IMG/VR virus record: IMGVR_UViG_3300037264_006101
Location: 1 to 36,685 of that record
Reading direction: 5' to 3' (one strand)
Length of the DNA: 36,685 bases
DNA from: a virus
Positions within the stretch are counted from its first letter, which is position 1. Every line of letters starts with the position of its first letter. Of this stretch, positions 1 through 8,499 are shown in pieces. Below the pieces are notes generated by a model, which did not search any database, was not told the origin of the DNA, and saw nothing but the letters and a program-made list of their open reading frames with translations. Both the position numbers and the translations under genes were made by a program.

Positions 1-915
1 GGTGGCCTTCACGGCCGCCGGCTCGTGCGCGAACTTGAAGTCCACGCGCATCGACACGACGATGATGTAGACGCCGGCCTGGATGTCCCGATCGGTGTCG
101 AAGCGGATGTTGCGCCACACGCCGAAGAGCATGTTGGCCGGGTCCGTGAGGAGCATGTCCGTCTGGTTGGCGCCGATGCCGAGGTCAGTCGGGAACACCG
201 GAACGTCGAGCACCGGGATGCCCTCGAACGGGCCGGCCATCGGCTGCATGACGTGGTCGTCGCCGGCTGGCGTCATGCGGTCCGCGATCGACTCGTGGTA
301 GTCGATGACCGCCTCGTCGGCCGTCATGAAGCGCAGGGCGCGCTTGTCACGGCGGAACTCGCTCGGCATCGTCTTGAGCGTGTCCTTGAGGACGACGCGC
401 CCGAGCGTCGCACCGCCAGCGCCGACGAGGTTCGTCACGGCCTGCGCCCGGAACCCGTCGAGCAGCTTCAGCAGCGCATCGACCGAGCCGGTGTCGCCGT
501 TGAATGCCAGGTCCTCGAGGTCGAGCGAGACGCGCTCCGCGAGCGTGTCGCGAACGGTCGCCTCGAAGTTGCCGCGCTCGATGGAGTCCTCGAGGGCCTC
601 GAAGCTCACCCGCGTCTCGGCCTTCGCGAGCTGCGCATCCAGCTCGACCTTGCTGGTGTCGGGAGCGGCACGCAGGCCGACCGGCAGCGCCGTCGCCTCG
701 GAGCCGGCGCGCAGGGCGCGCGACCCGTAGCGGATCTTCTCCCGCAGCTCCTTCGGCGAGCTCATGTCGACCCGCGTCATCAACGGCAGCACGACGCTGC
801 GGTCGATCGCCAGTCGAATGAACCGGTCCGCCTGCCCAGGCTCGAGCAGACCTCCGGGCGCGAGCTGCGCGAGGAGCATGTCGGCTTTCTGAATGACGTC
901 TCTATTGTCCCGCAT
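1..915 (-). CDS. Major capsid protein, HK97-like (C-terminus beyond window)
   Basis: It would form the icosahedral shell. The start is ATG at 915, preceded by AGGTAGGA on the minus strand, and 305 codons stay open to the window edge, so the C-terminus is missing. The translation begins MRDNRDVIQKADMLLAQLAP. Capsid-like features are the N-arm segment followed by EALEDSIERGNFEATVRDTL and then LDLEDLAFNGD, a pattern common in phage major capsid proteins. Later segments (GPFEGIPVLDVPVFP, TDPANMLFGVWRNIRFDTDR) fit the P-domain and beta-strand end of this fold. It follows a protease and a scaffold-like gene, the classical head-gene order. The family call rests on motif recognition, not on a search. 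Confidence 0.88.
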   Translation of the reverse strand, partial: MRDNRDVIQKADMLLAQLAPGGLLEPGQADRFIRLAIDRSVVLPLMTRVDMSSPKELREKIRYGSRALRAGSEATALPVGLRAAPDTSKVELDAQLAKAETRVSFEALEDSIERGNFEATVRDTLAERVSLDLEDLAFNGDTGSVDALLKLLDGFRAQAVTNLVGAGGATLGRVVLKDTLKTMPSEFRRDKRALRFMTADEAVIDYHESIADRMTPAGDDHVMQPMAGPFEGIPVLDVPVFPTDLGIGANQTDMLLTDPANMLFGVWRNIRFDTDRDIQAGVYIIVVSMRVDFKFAHEPAAVKAT

Positions 916-972
916 CGATTCCTACCTCTCTGTTCCAGGGCGTCCTGTGGTCAAGCGCCTTCCAGTTGTTGC

Positions 973-2064
973 TCACCAGACCCACGGACCGCCCTGGCGC
1001 ATGCCGCGACGGTTCCGTTCGTTCGTTCCGCCGCCAGCGGGCTTGCCTGGCGGGTCCGCCTCCGGCCTGCTGCCCTGCGGCACCGGGGTGGAGGACAGCT
1101 CGGCGACGCGCGCAGTCATCGTGTCGAGCCTCTTCATCAGCTCGGCCAGCTCGGGCACGTCCTCCTGCATCTTCTTCCCGGCCTTGCCGTCATCGGGCGA
1201 GCCGCCGCTGCCGATGTTGCCAAGCTCCGCGGCCGGCTTCGGATCGGGCGTCTGCGGAGTCGACTCCTCGAGTCGCTTCTCGGCGGGCGGAGGAGCCGCC
1301 GGCTCGACCTCCTCGAGGATCTTCATGAAGCGAGCGAACGCGTCCTCGAGCGACTTGATCGCATCCTTGTAGCGGACGAGGCGCCCGCCGGACAGCTTGC
1401 GCTTTTCCACGTCGTCCTCGGCCGGTGGCGCCGGAGTCGCAACCTCCGACGGCTGGGCCTCTGGTGCCGCCGCGGCGCCAACCGCGTGCAACGCGCCCTG
1501 GTAGTCCGAGAGGAACGAGAGGACCTTTGCCGACTCGTCCTTGGTGATGGTTCCCTCGCTCTTGATCTCGAGGGCCATGGCGCCGAGCTGCTTTGCCAGG
1601 TCGGCGAACCGCACGCCAGCGCCCTTCGCCATCGCCGTCTCGGACGGCTCCGCGGAGACGGGCGACGGGTAGCGACCGAGCGCCCCGGAGAGCAGGTCGC
1701 ACAGCGCCTTCATCTCCGCGCCGATCTCCGCGGGCACGGGCTCCGCCATCTGCTCCTGCGTCTCCTCCGCTTCCTTGATCATGTTCGTCAAGGAGACTCC
1801 GCGCTCGAGCACCTCGGTGAGGACGCGCAGCAGCCCCTCCTTCACCGGCGTCGGGATCGGGCCCTGCTTCGTTTCCGCGACGGGCGTCTGGGTGTTCTCG
1901 TCCATTGTCTGTCCTCCGAGGGTCTTCTTGGCGTTCTTCACAACGAGGAAGCGGCGGCGGTTGGCGGCGCGGTCGACGTAGCTCACTTCCTCGACGAGGA
2001 TGTCACGGAGACGAAACTTCGCCTCCTCCTCCTCCTCGCCATCATGCTCCTTGTCGGTCGCCAC
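973..2064 (-). CDS. Scaffold-like head assembly protein
   Basis: It probably acts as an internal scaffold or protease-associated assembly factor. The 363 residues start at GTG 2064. An acidic N-terminus (DGEEEEEAK) leads into LRDILVEEVSYVDRAANRR and FLVVK, a short element I associate with phage protease/scaffold proteins near residues 18-43. The rest is rich in Ala, Glu, Pro and Lys with predicted helix, for example VKEGLLRVLTEVLERGVSL and VPELAELMKRLDTMTARVAE, and has no recognisable enzyme motif. It lies between the protease fusion and the capsid gene, where a scaffold is expected. A strong ribosome site precedes an in-frame Met at residue 54, so a shorter form is likely. The stop at 973 is 57 bases from the capsid start. 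Confidence 0.8.
   Translation of the reverse strand: MATDKEHDGEEEEEAKFRLRDILVEEVSYVDRAANRRRFLVVKNAKKTLGGQTMDENTQTPVAETKQGPIPTPVKEGLLRVLTEVLERGVSLTNMIKEAEETQEQMAEPVPAEIGAEMKALCDLLSGALGRYPSPVSAEPSETAMAKGAGVRFADLAKQLGAMALEIKSEGTITKDESAKVLSFLSDYQGALHAVGAAAAPEAQPSEVATPAPPAEDDVEKRKLSGGRLVRYKDAIKSLEDAFARFMKILEEVEPAAPPPAEKRLEESTPQTPDPKPAAELGNIGSGGSPDDGKAGKKMQEDVPELAELMKRLDTMTARVAELSSTPVPQGSRPEADPPGKPAGGGTNERNRRGMRQGGPWVW
1913..1917 (-). promoter_or_regulatory. Internal ribosome binding site for a shorter scaffold form
   Basis: GGAGG on the minus strand sits 7 bases before an in-frame ATG at 1905, inside the scaffold-like gene. The full-length GTG start at 2064 has a weaker site, so the internal start (MDENTQTPV, 310 residues) may give the main product. 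Confidence 0.5.
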
Positions 2065-2119
2065 CTTGCCCGCCTTCGATGTAGGGCAACTATAACCGAG
2101 CGCCTCACAGCAACGCTAG

Positions 2120-5100
2120 TTACTCCTTCGCGGCCGCCCCAAGGGCCTCCTTGAGGGCCGTGCCGCCGATGGAGTAGCCGTCGAGCGAGCCCTCCTTCAC
2201 GAGCGCCCAGACCTCGTCCGGCCCCGCCCGCGTGGCCAGGAACCAGGTGCCGACCGGGAACTCCTCGCCGCCGTGAACCTCAGCAACCTTCGACACGTAG
2301 CTCTCGAGGACCTTGATCCCATCGAGAGGCCTGCCCCGGTGCATGATGCGCATGGAGCCGCCAAAGTGCTCGAGGAACGCGTGGGCAGCGCTCCTCACCG
2401 TGGCTGCGTCGTAGATGTCGCCCTGCGCGTCAACCTCGTCGGGCACCAGCACCACGCCGAACACGTATCGCTCCTCCGTCTGCGCCTCCGGCGAGTCGCT
2501 CTTGAGAAGGCGCACTGGGCGCACGGCCTTCGCCACCGCGTGCTCTCCCGGCTTGAGCAGCGCGAGCGCCTCACCGACCGTGCTCGGTCGCGCATCGACG
2601 ACCTCGAGCGCCTGCGCGGGACCGAACCACGTGAGCGTGTGCGCCACCGCGTCGGAGTGCAGGAACTCGAGCGCCTCGACCCGGATCACGTCCCCAACGC
2701 TCGCGTCGAGCTTGCGGTTGCCGGTCACGCCGACGACGACCCACCGATCGCCGCCGTGCTCGACGGTCTCGGCCCACTCGCCGTCGCCGTCCCGCAAGGG
2801 ACCGATCGCGCCAGTGAAGGTGTAGACGCCAGGTGAGCCCTCCACCTCGTGCCTGGCGACGACGAGCGCCCGCAGCTCGCGCACGAGCTTCACCTTCGCC
2901 CACAGGTCGTTCTCGCCGCCGAGGCTGATGGTGGAGCCGACCTGCTTGAGCATCGCTCCCTCGCTGCCAGGGGCTGCTGCGGCCTCGCGCATCGCATCCA
3001 GCATATCGGCTCGCGTCCTCACGACGACCGCTGGACCGAGCACGATGTGCTTCATCTCGTGACCCTTTGCCCATGTCTCGAGAACGGACCTGCGCTCGGA
3101 GAGCGGAGCCGAGGTCAGGTTCCCGGTCCCGCTGGCATACAGCACGTCGAAGACGACGAAGCGCAGGGCGCTGTCGTCCGGTGCATTACCGCGCAGGTCC
3201 GCCAGCTCTCGGCGCGGCTTGTAGCCACCGCCTTCCGCGGCCTCCATCATCTCGCCGTCGAGGATGATGTCGCCCGGAAGCGCGAGCAGCTCGGCTTGGA
3301 ACGATGGCCAGCGCTCCAGCAGGTTCACGTCGGGCGAGTCCTCCGTGTACGCCATCGCGCCATGGTCTCCCCACCGCTGGACGATTGATCGAAAGCCATT
3401 CCACTCCGGCTCCACCTGCACGCCGGCCGCGACCAGCTCGTCCGTGAGCGCCTCGTGCGCAGCCTGCTCGACGTCTCGGAAGGTGTTGGCGTCGCGAGCC
3501 GCTGGCTTCGTCGGCGCGAAGATGGCGGGAGGGCGCAGCGCGTCCCGATCGCCGCCCTTGTCGTCGGAGTCAGAGCGGTCCGCCGGGTCCCACACCTGCA
3601 CGTCGCCCTGCATCCTGTACCGCTTGGCCACCGCGCGGCCAGGATCGGCGCCCGGAGCCAGCAGCCAGATGTCTCCATCGGCCTCCTCCGCGACGAGCGT
3701 GTGGACGCCGCGCAGCTTCTCGCCGTCGAAGCGAACCCGGAGCAGCCGCCCAGGCTCGAGGTCGAGCACGTCCGCGGTGCCGCTCTCGAGGATCGTGGTG
3801 TGAGACGGCGTCGCCTTCGTCGGGTTCAGAACGATTCCGCCGACGCGCGTGCCAGGAGGGGTGTCGCCATCGAACGAGAGCAGCTCCGGGCCGCCCTCCC
3901 GAACCAAGGCAAGAACCTGCGGGTCGCCGGCCAGCGGATCGGAGTGGAGCTGGTAGTCCCACACTCGCCTCTCTCCCGGCTGGCCGATGATGAGGTGGAA
4001 CACCTCGCGCCCGACGCCGCGGACGACGGTCTGGCCCTTGAAGCGCTGCCACGTGAGGACGAACGACACGATCTCCTTGGTCACGCTCGCGGCTCCTGCG
4101 CGCTTCTGCTCGACGAGCGCGAACTCGCCGTCGATGACTGCGACGTTGCGCTCGGTGAACACGCGCGCCTCGACGAGCGCGTCTCGGACGGAGCGGGCCT
4201 TGGCCTCGGTCGGCTCGAGCCAGAACCTGTACTTCCTCGGCGTCGCCACCATGAGCGACTCCGGCATGGCAGAGTGCCCGAGCGGCGGCATCGACTTCGT
4301 CTCCACGGCGCGCGCCGTCAGCACGGACGGCAGGACGACCTTCGCGAGACCGACGGTCCAGAAGGCGTCACCGGGCGGTGCCTGGCTGGCCTCCGGTCCC
4401 TCGTCCACCGCCGCGTCGCCCACGAGCAGGCGGAACACGAGTCGCCCGGAGAGTCGCGGGTCGCCGCTGAGGAAGTACTCGTGCGAGAAGGGCTTCTGCA
4501 GGCCCCACTCGACGTCGGGCGTGGCCACCGCGACCATCACGCCCTTCTCGTTGCGTGTGGCGCCGACCTCGCCCTCGCCGAACACCTCGCCGACGACGTC
4601 CAACCACGACGATGGCTGGCGTAGCTTGGGCTCGGCGAACACGCGAGACGGGAGCAGTAGCGGCTTGTTGTACCGCCCTCCATCGACGGAGAAGTCATCG
4701 GCGATCGCACGCGCTTGCTCGACGGTTGTCACGGACGGCATCACGTCGGGTTGTTGGAGCGCAAGCGTCCAGCCGACGAGATAGTCGCGAACCTGCATCC
4801 GCAGGTCCCCATGAAGCGAGCGGCCACGCATGTGATACTGGAACACGGCTCGGCGCTTGCCAGGCTCCGCCGGCCAGTCGAGGTGCGGATCGTCCGCCTT
4901 CGCCGTGAGCCGCATCTCCTTCAACTCGCGGTCCTCGTGCGGCACGAGGCATAGGTCGTACAGCTTGATGAAGCTGGTGAACGGTCCGCCCATCGCGTCG
5001 TGGTGGAAGCTCAGGCGCCTGCTGGCCTCCGCCTCGAGCGCGCGACCGAGCCTGAACTTGATCACGTGCAGCGTCTCCTCGTCCATCGGACCTCGGATGA

Positions 5101-6919
5101 GCACGTCCACGTCGTTGCGCGTCAGGCCGTCGTTGCACACGCTGCCGACCAGGCACACGGCCGCATCTCTGATGCGCATCGGCTTCTCGTACGCGGAGAG
5201 CAAGGAGGTCAACTCCAGCGGCTCCAGCGTGCCCGGCGTCCCGGCATGGATCGGGGCGAAGCGATCGCGCTTCCACGCGGCTGACTCCTCTGCCAGCGCA
5301 TCATCCTCCGGCGACAGGACCTCGCGCGACGCTAGCTCCCGCAGCAGGAGGACGTGCGCGTTCACGAGGTCCTCGCGCGACGTGGAGCCGTCGGTCACCC
5401 GGTCATTGCCGGAGAACTCCGCCTCGAACCACACGTGCATCGCGCGGTCGAATGCGCGCAGGTCGTCGGACGATGCATCGACGAGCGCCTCCGGGCTCGG
5501 ACCCGCGACGAATCGCTCGAGCGCGACCTGGAGCCCGTCCTGGAACACCTTGGAGAACGGGAGTCCGAGCTGCCGCACCTTCTCCACGTCCGCGCCGAAG
5601 TCGATATCCCCGGCGAACCTGCGACCGGGCACCGCGGCTCGCAGCTTGAGCGGAGGGTCGAAGCTGACGAGCAGCTCCATCGGCATGTAGAAGAATGGGG
5701 CGATGGTGCTGTACTCCTCCAGGCTCGCCGCATCGATGCCCGCACGCAGCTCTTCCGGGACCGCGCCGAGGTCCTCGTAGCCGATCGGATCGCCGTACTG
5801 GACCACCGCCCACACGTAGGCGTCGCCCTGCCCCGAGACCTCGTTGACGAGGGCCTGCGGCTTATGGGCCCGCCCCACGCGGCGCACGCGGGAGAAGAAG
5901 CCGCTCGGCTCCCCGGCACGGAGCCGCGCGATGTTGAACTGCGGGTCCGGCAGCTTGAGCGCCGGGAGCGTTCCCGTGGGCGGCTCTGCCTTCCAGATAA
6001 CCTCCACGCCCTCATCCACGGCCCGCTTGCACAAGGCTCCGATGGCGAGGTCGGTCATGGCGGCCATCATCGGAGCCGGCGGAGAGTCGCCAAGCTCGCT
6101 CGGTCGCGACCCGAAGAGTCGCCACAGCTCAGCGGGGGTCAGGCTGACGAGCACGGTTCCATCATCCAGCTCGTGGACGTGGACGTGGACACCGCTGAAG
6201 TCCGTGTTCTCGACCTGGATGCCGTGGGCGTGAACCCCATCCTCTCGCGTCCACCTGACCTCGTTGTCAGGGCCGAGGAGCGCGTGAGCATGGCTGCCGT
6301 CGTCGAGGTCCGTGAGCGTGGCATCGGGCGACGGGAACGAGTGAGCGTGAGCGCCATCAACCTCTGTCACCCATACCTCGAAGTCGCCGTCTGCGCCCTT
6401 ACGATGGAAGTAGTGCTTGTGCCGCCCATCCTCGTGCGTCACGAGCTGCGGCCTAGATACGACGTGGACGTGGATGCCGCTCTCGGCCTCGCCGGACGGG
6501 AGGCCCTTTGCGGTCGCCTCTGCCATCCCGTGACCTTCCTCACAACGCGAGAACTCGGAGAGGTGCGAGGCCACCCTCGGCGCATCGGCCGCAAGCTCCT
6601 CGAGCACAGAGCCGCCCCTCGCGACGGCGGGCAGCAGCGACGCGAGCGCAGACGCGGCCTCCGGCACGCTGGCGTACTCGCCCGGGACCACTGGACCCGC
6701 ATTGAGCTCGAGCCTCACGGCGGCGAAGAACGTCTGCATAGGGCCGAGCGCGGCAGTGGCAGCCGTCACCCCGCGCCTGCGCTTGCACGTCTCGGCGAAT
6801 GCCGGGAGCGCCCTGAGCAGGTACTCCGCGGCGCGCGCCGCCGGCTCCGGGTTCGGGCGCGAAGACTTGAGCACGCTGGTGGCCGCATCGATCGCCTGCT
6901 GGGTGCGCTGAAGGTCCAT
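2120..6919 (-). CDS. Giant prohead protease fusion: HxH repeats, nucleotidyltransferase, LigD-like PE and ligase domains, XkdF-like protease
   Basis: This is a 1599-residue multidomain protein. Residues 1-145 are helical and 148-253 hold HxH repeats. Residues 581-661 show a Pol-beta nucleotidyltransferase signature (GS, nine residues, DVDV; later LYDLCL). Residues 689-723 (SLHGDLRM) and 1011-1091 (GEKLRGVHTLV, WLLAPG) resemble the LigD 3'-phosphoesterase, split by about 290 residues. Residues 1131-1441 follow an ATP-dependent DNA ligase (ILDGEMM, FVVFDVLY, EGAMLK, WAKVK, then an OB-like region), but motif I reads EPEWNGFR, not EPKWDGFR. Residues 1466-1599 look like XkdF-type prohead protease (YVFGVVLVPDEVDAQGDIYD, KEGSLDGYSIGG). 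ATG 6919 was chosen because GGAGG lies 9 bases upstream; ATG 6928, in an ATGA overlap with the preceding gene, is the alternative. The protease presumably trims scaffold and capsid; roles of the other domains are unknown. Confidence 0.88.
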   Translation of the reverse strand: MDLQRTQQAIDAATSVLKSSRPNPEPAARAAEYLLRALPAFAETCKRRRGVTAATAALGPMQTFFAAVRLELNAGPVVPGEYASVPEAASALASLLPAVARGGSVLEELAADAPRVASHLSEFSRCEEGHGMAEATAKGLPSGEAESGIHVHVVSRPQLVTHEDGRHKHYFHRKGADGDFEVWVTEVDGAHAHSFPSPDATLTDLDDGSHAHALLGPDNEVRWTREDGVHAHGIQVENTDFSGVHVHVHELDDGTVLVSLTPAELWRLFGSRPSELGDSPPAPMMAAMTDLAIGALCKRAVDEGVEVIWKAEPPTGTLPALKLPDPQFNIARLRAGEPSGFFSRVRRVGRAHKPQALVNEVSGQGDAYVWAVVQYGDPIGYEDLGAVPEELRAGIDAASLEEYSTIAPFFYMPMELLVSFDPPLKLRAAVPGRRFAGDIDFGADVEKVRQLGLPFSKVFQDGLQVALERFVAGPSPEALVDASSDDLRAFDRAMHVWFEAEFSGNDRVTDGSTSREDLVNAHVLLLRELASREVLSPEDDALAEESAAWKRDRFAPIHAGTPGTLEPLELTSLLSAYEKPMRIRDAAVCLVGSVCNDGLTRNDVDVLIRGPMDEETLHVIKFRLGRALEAEASRRLSFHHDAMGGPFTSFIKLYDLCLVPHEDRELKEMRLTAKADDPHLDWPAEPGKRRAVFQYHMRGRSLHGDLRMQVRDYLVGWTLALQQPDVMPSVTTVEQARAIADDFSVDGGRYNKPLLLPSRVFAEPKLRQPSSWLDVVGEVFGEGEVGATRNEKGVMVAVATPDVEWGLQKPFSHEYFLSGDPRLSGRLVFRLLVGDAAVDEGPEASQAPPGDAFWTVGLAKVVLPSVLTARAVETKSMPPLGHSAMPESLMVATPRKYRFWLEPTEAKARSVRDALVEARVFTERNVAVIDGEFALVEQKRAGAASVTKEIVSFVLTWQRFKGQTVVRGVGREVFHLIIGQPGERRVWDYQLHSDPLAGDPQVLALVREGGPELLSFDGDTPPGTRVGGIVLNPTKATPSHTTILESGTADVLDLEPGRLLRVRFDGEKLRGVHTLVAEEADGDIWLLAPGADPGRAVAKRYRMQGDVQVWDPADRSDSDDKGGDRDALRPPAIFAPTKPAARDANTFRDVEQAAHEALTDELVAAGVQVEPEWNGFRSIVQRWGDHGAMAYTEDSPDVNLLERWPSFQAELLALPGDIILDGEMMEAAEGGGYKPRRELADLRGNAPDDSALRFVVFDVLYASGTGNLTSAPLSERRSVLETWAKGHEMKHIVLGPAVVVRTRADMLDAMREAAAAPGSEGAMLKQVGSTISLGGENDLWAKVKLVRELRALVVARHEVEGSPGVYTFTGAIGPLRDGDGEWAETVEHGGDRWVVVGVTGNRKLDASVGDVIRVEALEFLHSDAVAHTLTWFGPAQALEVVDARPSTVGEALALLKPGEHAVAKAVRPVRLLKSDSPEAQTEERYVFGVVLVPDEVDAQGDIYDAATVRSAAHAFLEHFGGSMRIMHRGRPLDGIKVLESYVSKVAEVHGGEEFPVGTWFLATRAGPDEVWALVKEGSLDGYSIGGTALKEALGAAAKE
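6161..6478 (-). repeat. HxH repeat tract in the protease fusion
   Basis: About 106 codons hold five spaced copies of an HxH unit, four preceded by Asp-Gly: DGRHKHYF, DGAHAHSF, DGSHAHAL, DGVHAHGI and the variant SGVHVHVHEL, after an initial GIHVHV. The spacing of roughly 20-25 residues and alternating His suggest stacked beta-hairpins, possibly metal-binding; the metal idea is inference. Confidence 0.75.
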
Positions 6920-6924
6920 CTCGG

Positions 6925-7248
6925 TCATCCTCCCCAGGCGCGGTCGGCCGGCGCCGGCGTCCAGTCTACTCCATCGAGCCGTGCTCGTAGCGCCACTGGG
7001 AGTGCGTCCAGGGCATGGGTGGTCGAGTATCCGCACTCGGCCCGCAGCAGCATGAAGCAGTCGTAGAGGATGGCCGTGCGCCGCTGCACCTCCTGAGCGG
7101 TCATGTGGCGCAGGCTGCCGCTCCGCATGTCCGCCACCACGCTGTCGCGCACGATGTCAGCGAATCTCGCGGTCACGCGCCCGGCCTGGATCGGGTCCCC
7201 GAGCGAGCTGACCAGCACCTCGTGCCTGCTCTTGGCGATGTTGCTCAT
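6925..7248 (-). CDS. Small protein of unknown function between head genes
   Basis: This 107-residue mostly helical protein begins MSNIAKSRHEVLVSSLGDPI. No family was recognised. It has a repeated hydrophobic pattern (FADIVRDSVVADM, RRTAILYDCFMLLRAECG) and no Cys cluster or membrane segment. Its stop overlaps the ATG at 6928 of the protease fusion, so the two are probably co-translated. Position between the MuF-like gene and the protease suggests a head assembly or connector role, but nothing in the protein proves it. Confidence 0.75.
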   Translation of the reverse strand: MSNIAKSRHEVLVSSLGDPIQAGRVTARFADIVRDSVVADMRSGSLRHMTAQEVQRRTAILYDCFMLLRAECGYSTTHALDALPVALRARLDGVDWTPAPADRAWGG

Positions 7249-7278
7249 GGCGGCGGAGCATACTTCCGCCGGGCCGAC

Positions 7279-8499
7279 TCACAAGACGGGCATGAGCGTG
7301 CAGCGACAGCCCTCGTGGGCCGGGGGCGCCGTCACGCCATCCGTGGACCGCGTGCGCGTGATCGTCTGGTAGTTGCCAGGGACCCCGTTCTCGTCCCTCG
7401 AGAAGCGAGCCACCGGCGTGTCCGGGCCTCTCACGTAGATGGTGTCGCCGCGAACCCCGTAGAACCGCTGCTCGGCGATCGCCTCCTCGGGCGTCCGCGC
7501 AGTGGCGGCCCGATCAAACCGCCCCATGGTGTCGTACGTGCTGAATATCTGCCCGTTCATGTAGACGCAGACGGCGCAGGTAGCCTCGTCCATCGTGGCC
7601 GACCACTCGTAGGCGCCGATGCCGCCGTCGCGGAACCCGCTGACCTGGCCGTAGCTCCTGGCCCGCGTCATCGCCACGTTGGCCACGGTGCGGAAGTAGG
7701 CCTCCGTGCGCCCGCGCACTCGATGCGAGAGCGCCTCGTACAGCTCGCGCCCGATGGTCTGCGAGTCGAGCCCGCTCGAGAGGCCTGCGCGAATGATCGG
7801 CGATGCATCCTTGGCCCACGCCGCGGCCCGTCGCCCGTACTCGTTCGACACCCAGAAGGCATTGTCGCGCCCGATGCGCCGCACCGCCGCCGTGTCCTGC
7901 ACGTTCAGGAGCGCGCGCACGCCTGAGCGCCTGGCCGCCTTGCGCGACTCGGCCGCGACCTTGACCGCCCGGTCCGCGAGCCGGCCCGTGAGAGCGGCGG
8001 TCATGTTGGACGAGCGCGCGAGGCCCATGATGGCCCGCGACACCTCCGCGATCCTCTCCTCGCTCGCAGCGGGCGACAGGCGGATCCACTCCCGCTTGAG
8101 CATCCTGGCGGCGCGCTCGAGTGCCTTGCGCTCCGATGAGCGCGCGGTGCGAAGGAGCGAACGATGCACCCCGTCGACGATGCGCGCGAAGTCGCGCCGG
8201 TTGAGCGGGCTCCTGGCCTTGCCTAGCTGCACGATGCTCTGCGGTCTGACGTACAGCCACGAGCCAGAGCGGAGCTGCACCTTGCCCTTGAAGATGAGCG
8301 AGGTGCCATCGCCGGCTGCTGCCAGCCTGACGGCACGCGCCGCAGCCTCCTCCGGGCAGCTCGCAGCCTCCAGCCTGCCTATCGACGGGGCAATGGCCGT
8401 CCAGCCCGTGCAGGCAACGAACTCGGCCGGGTCCTCGTCGAGCGACCTCGGCTCGAGGATGAGGCGCCAGGGCGGCCCGGCGACGGCTACCCGATCCAC
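7279..8499 (-). CDS. MuF-like phage head morphogenesis protein
   Basis: This 406-residue minor head protein is likely to bind the portal and the inside of the capsid. The C-terminal half carries the signature of the Mu gpF / SPP1 gp7 family: YFRTVANVAMTRARSYGQ, then WSATMDEATCAVC (Cys 308 and 311) with NGQIF, ending in PPAHEGCRCTL (Cys 398 and 400). The paired CxxC and CxC are typical of this domain. The N-terminal 150 residues are divergent. The start is GTG 8499 with a poor ribosome site and a 13-base overlap with the upstream gene, so a later start is possible. Its position after the portal agrees with the family. Confidence 0.88.
   Translation of the reverse strand: MDRVAVAGPPWRLILEPRSLDEDPAEFVACTGWTAIAPSIGRLEAASCPEEAAARAVRLAAAGDGTSLIFKGKVQLRSGSWLYVRPQSIVQLGKARSPLNRRDFARIVDGVHRSLLRTARSSERKALERAARMLKREWIRLSPAASEERIAEVSRAIMGLARSSNMTAALTGRLADRAVKVAAESRKAARRSGVRALLNVQDTAAVRRIGRDNAFWVSNEYGRRAAAWAKDASPIIRAGLSSGLDSQTIGRELYEALSHRVRGRTEAYFRTVANVAMTRARSYGQVSGFRDGGIGAYEWSATMDEATCAVCVYMNGQIFSTYDTMGRFDRAATARTPEEAIAEQRFYGVRGDTIYVRGPDTPVARFSRDENGVPGNYQTITRTRSTDGVTAPPAHEGCRCTLMPVL

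Noticed and set aside
25-2154. A 709-codon plus-strand reading frame opposite capsid and scaffold genes
   Set aside because: It is Arg/His/Leu-rich with no motif or ribosome site and mirrors the high-GC codons of the minus-strand genes.
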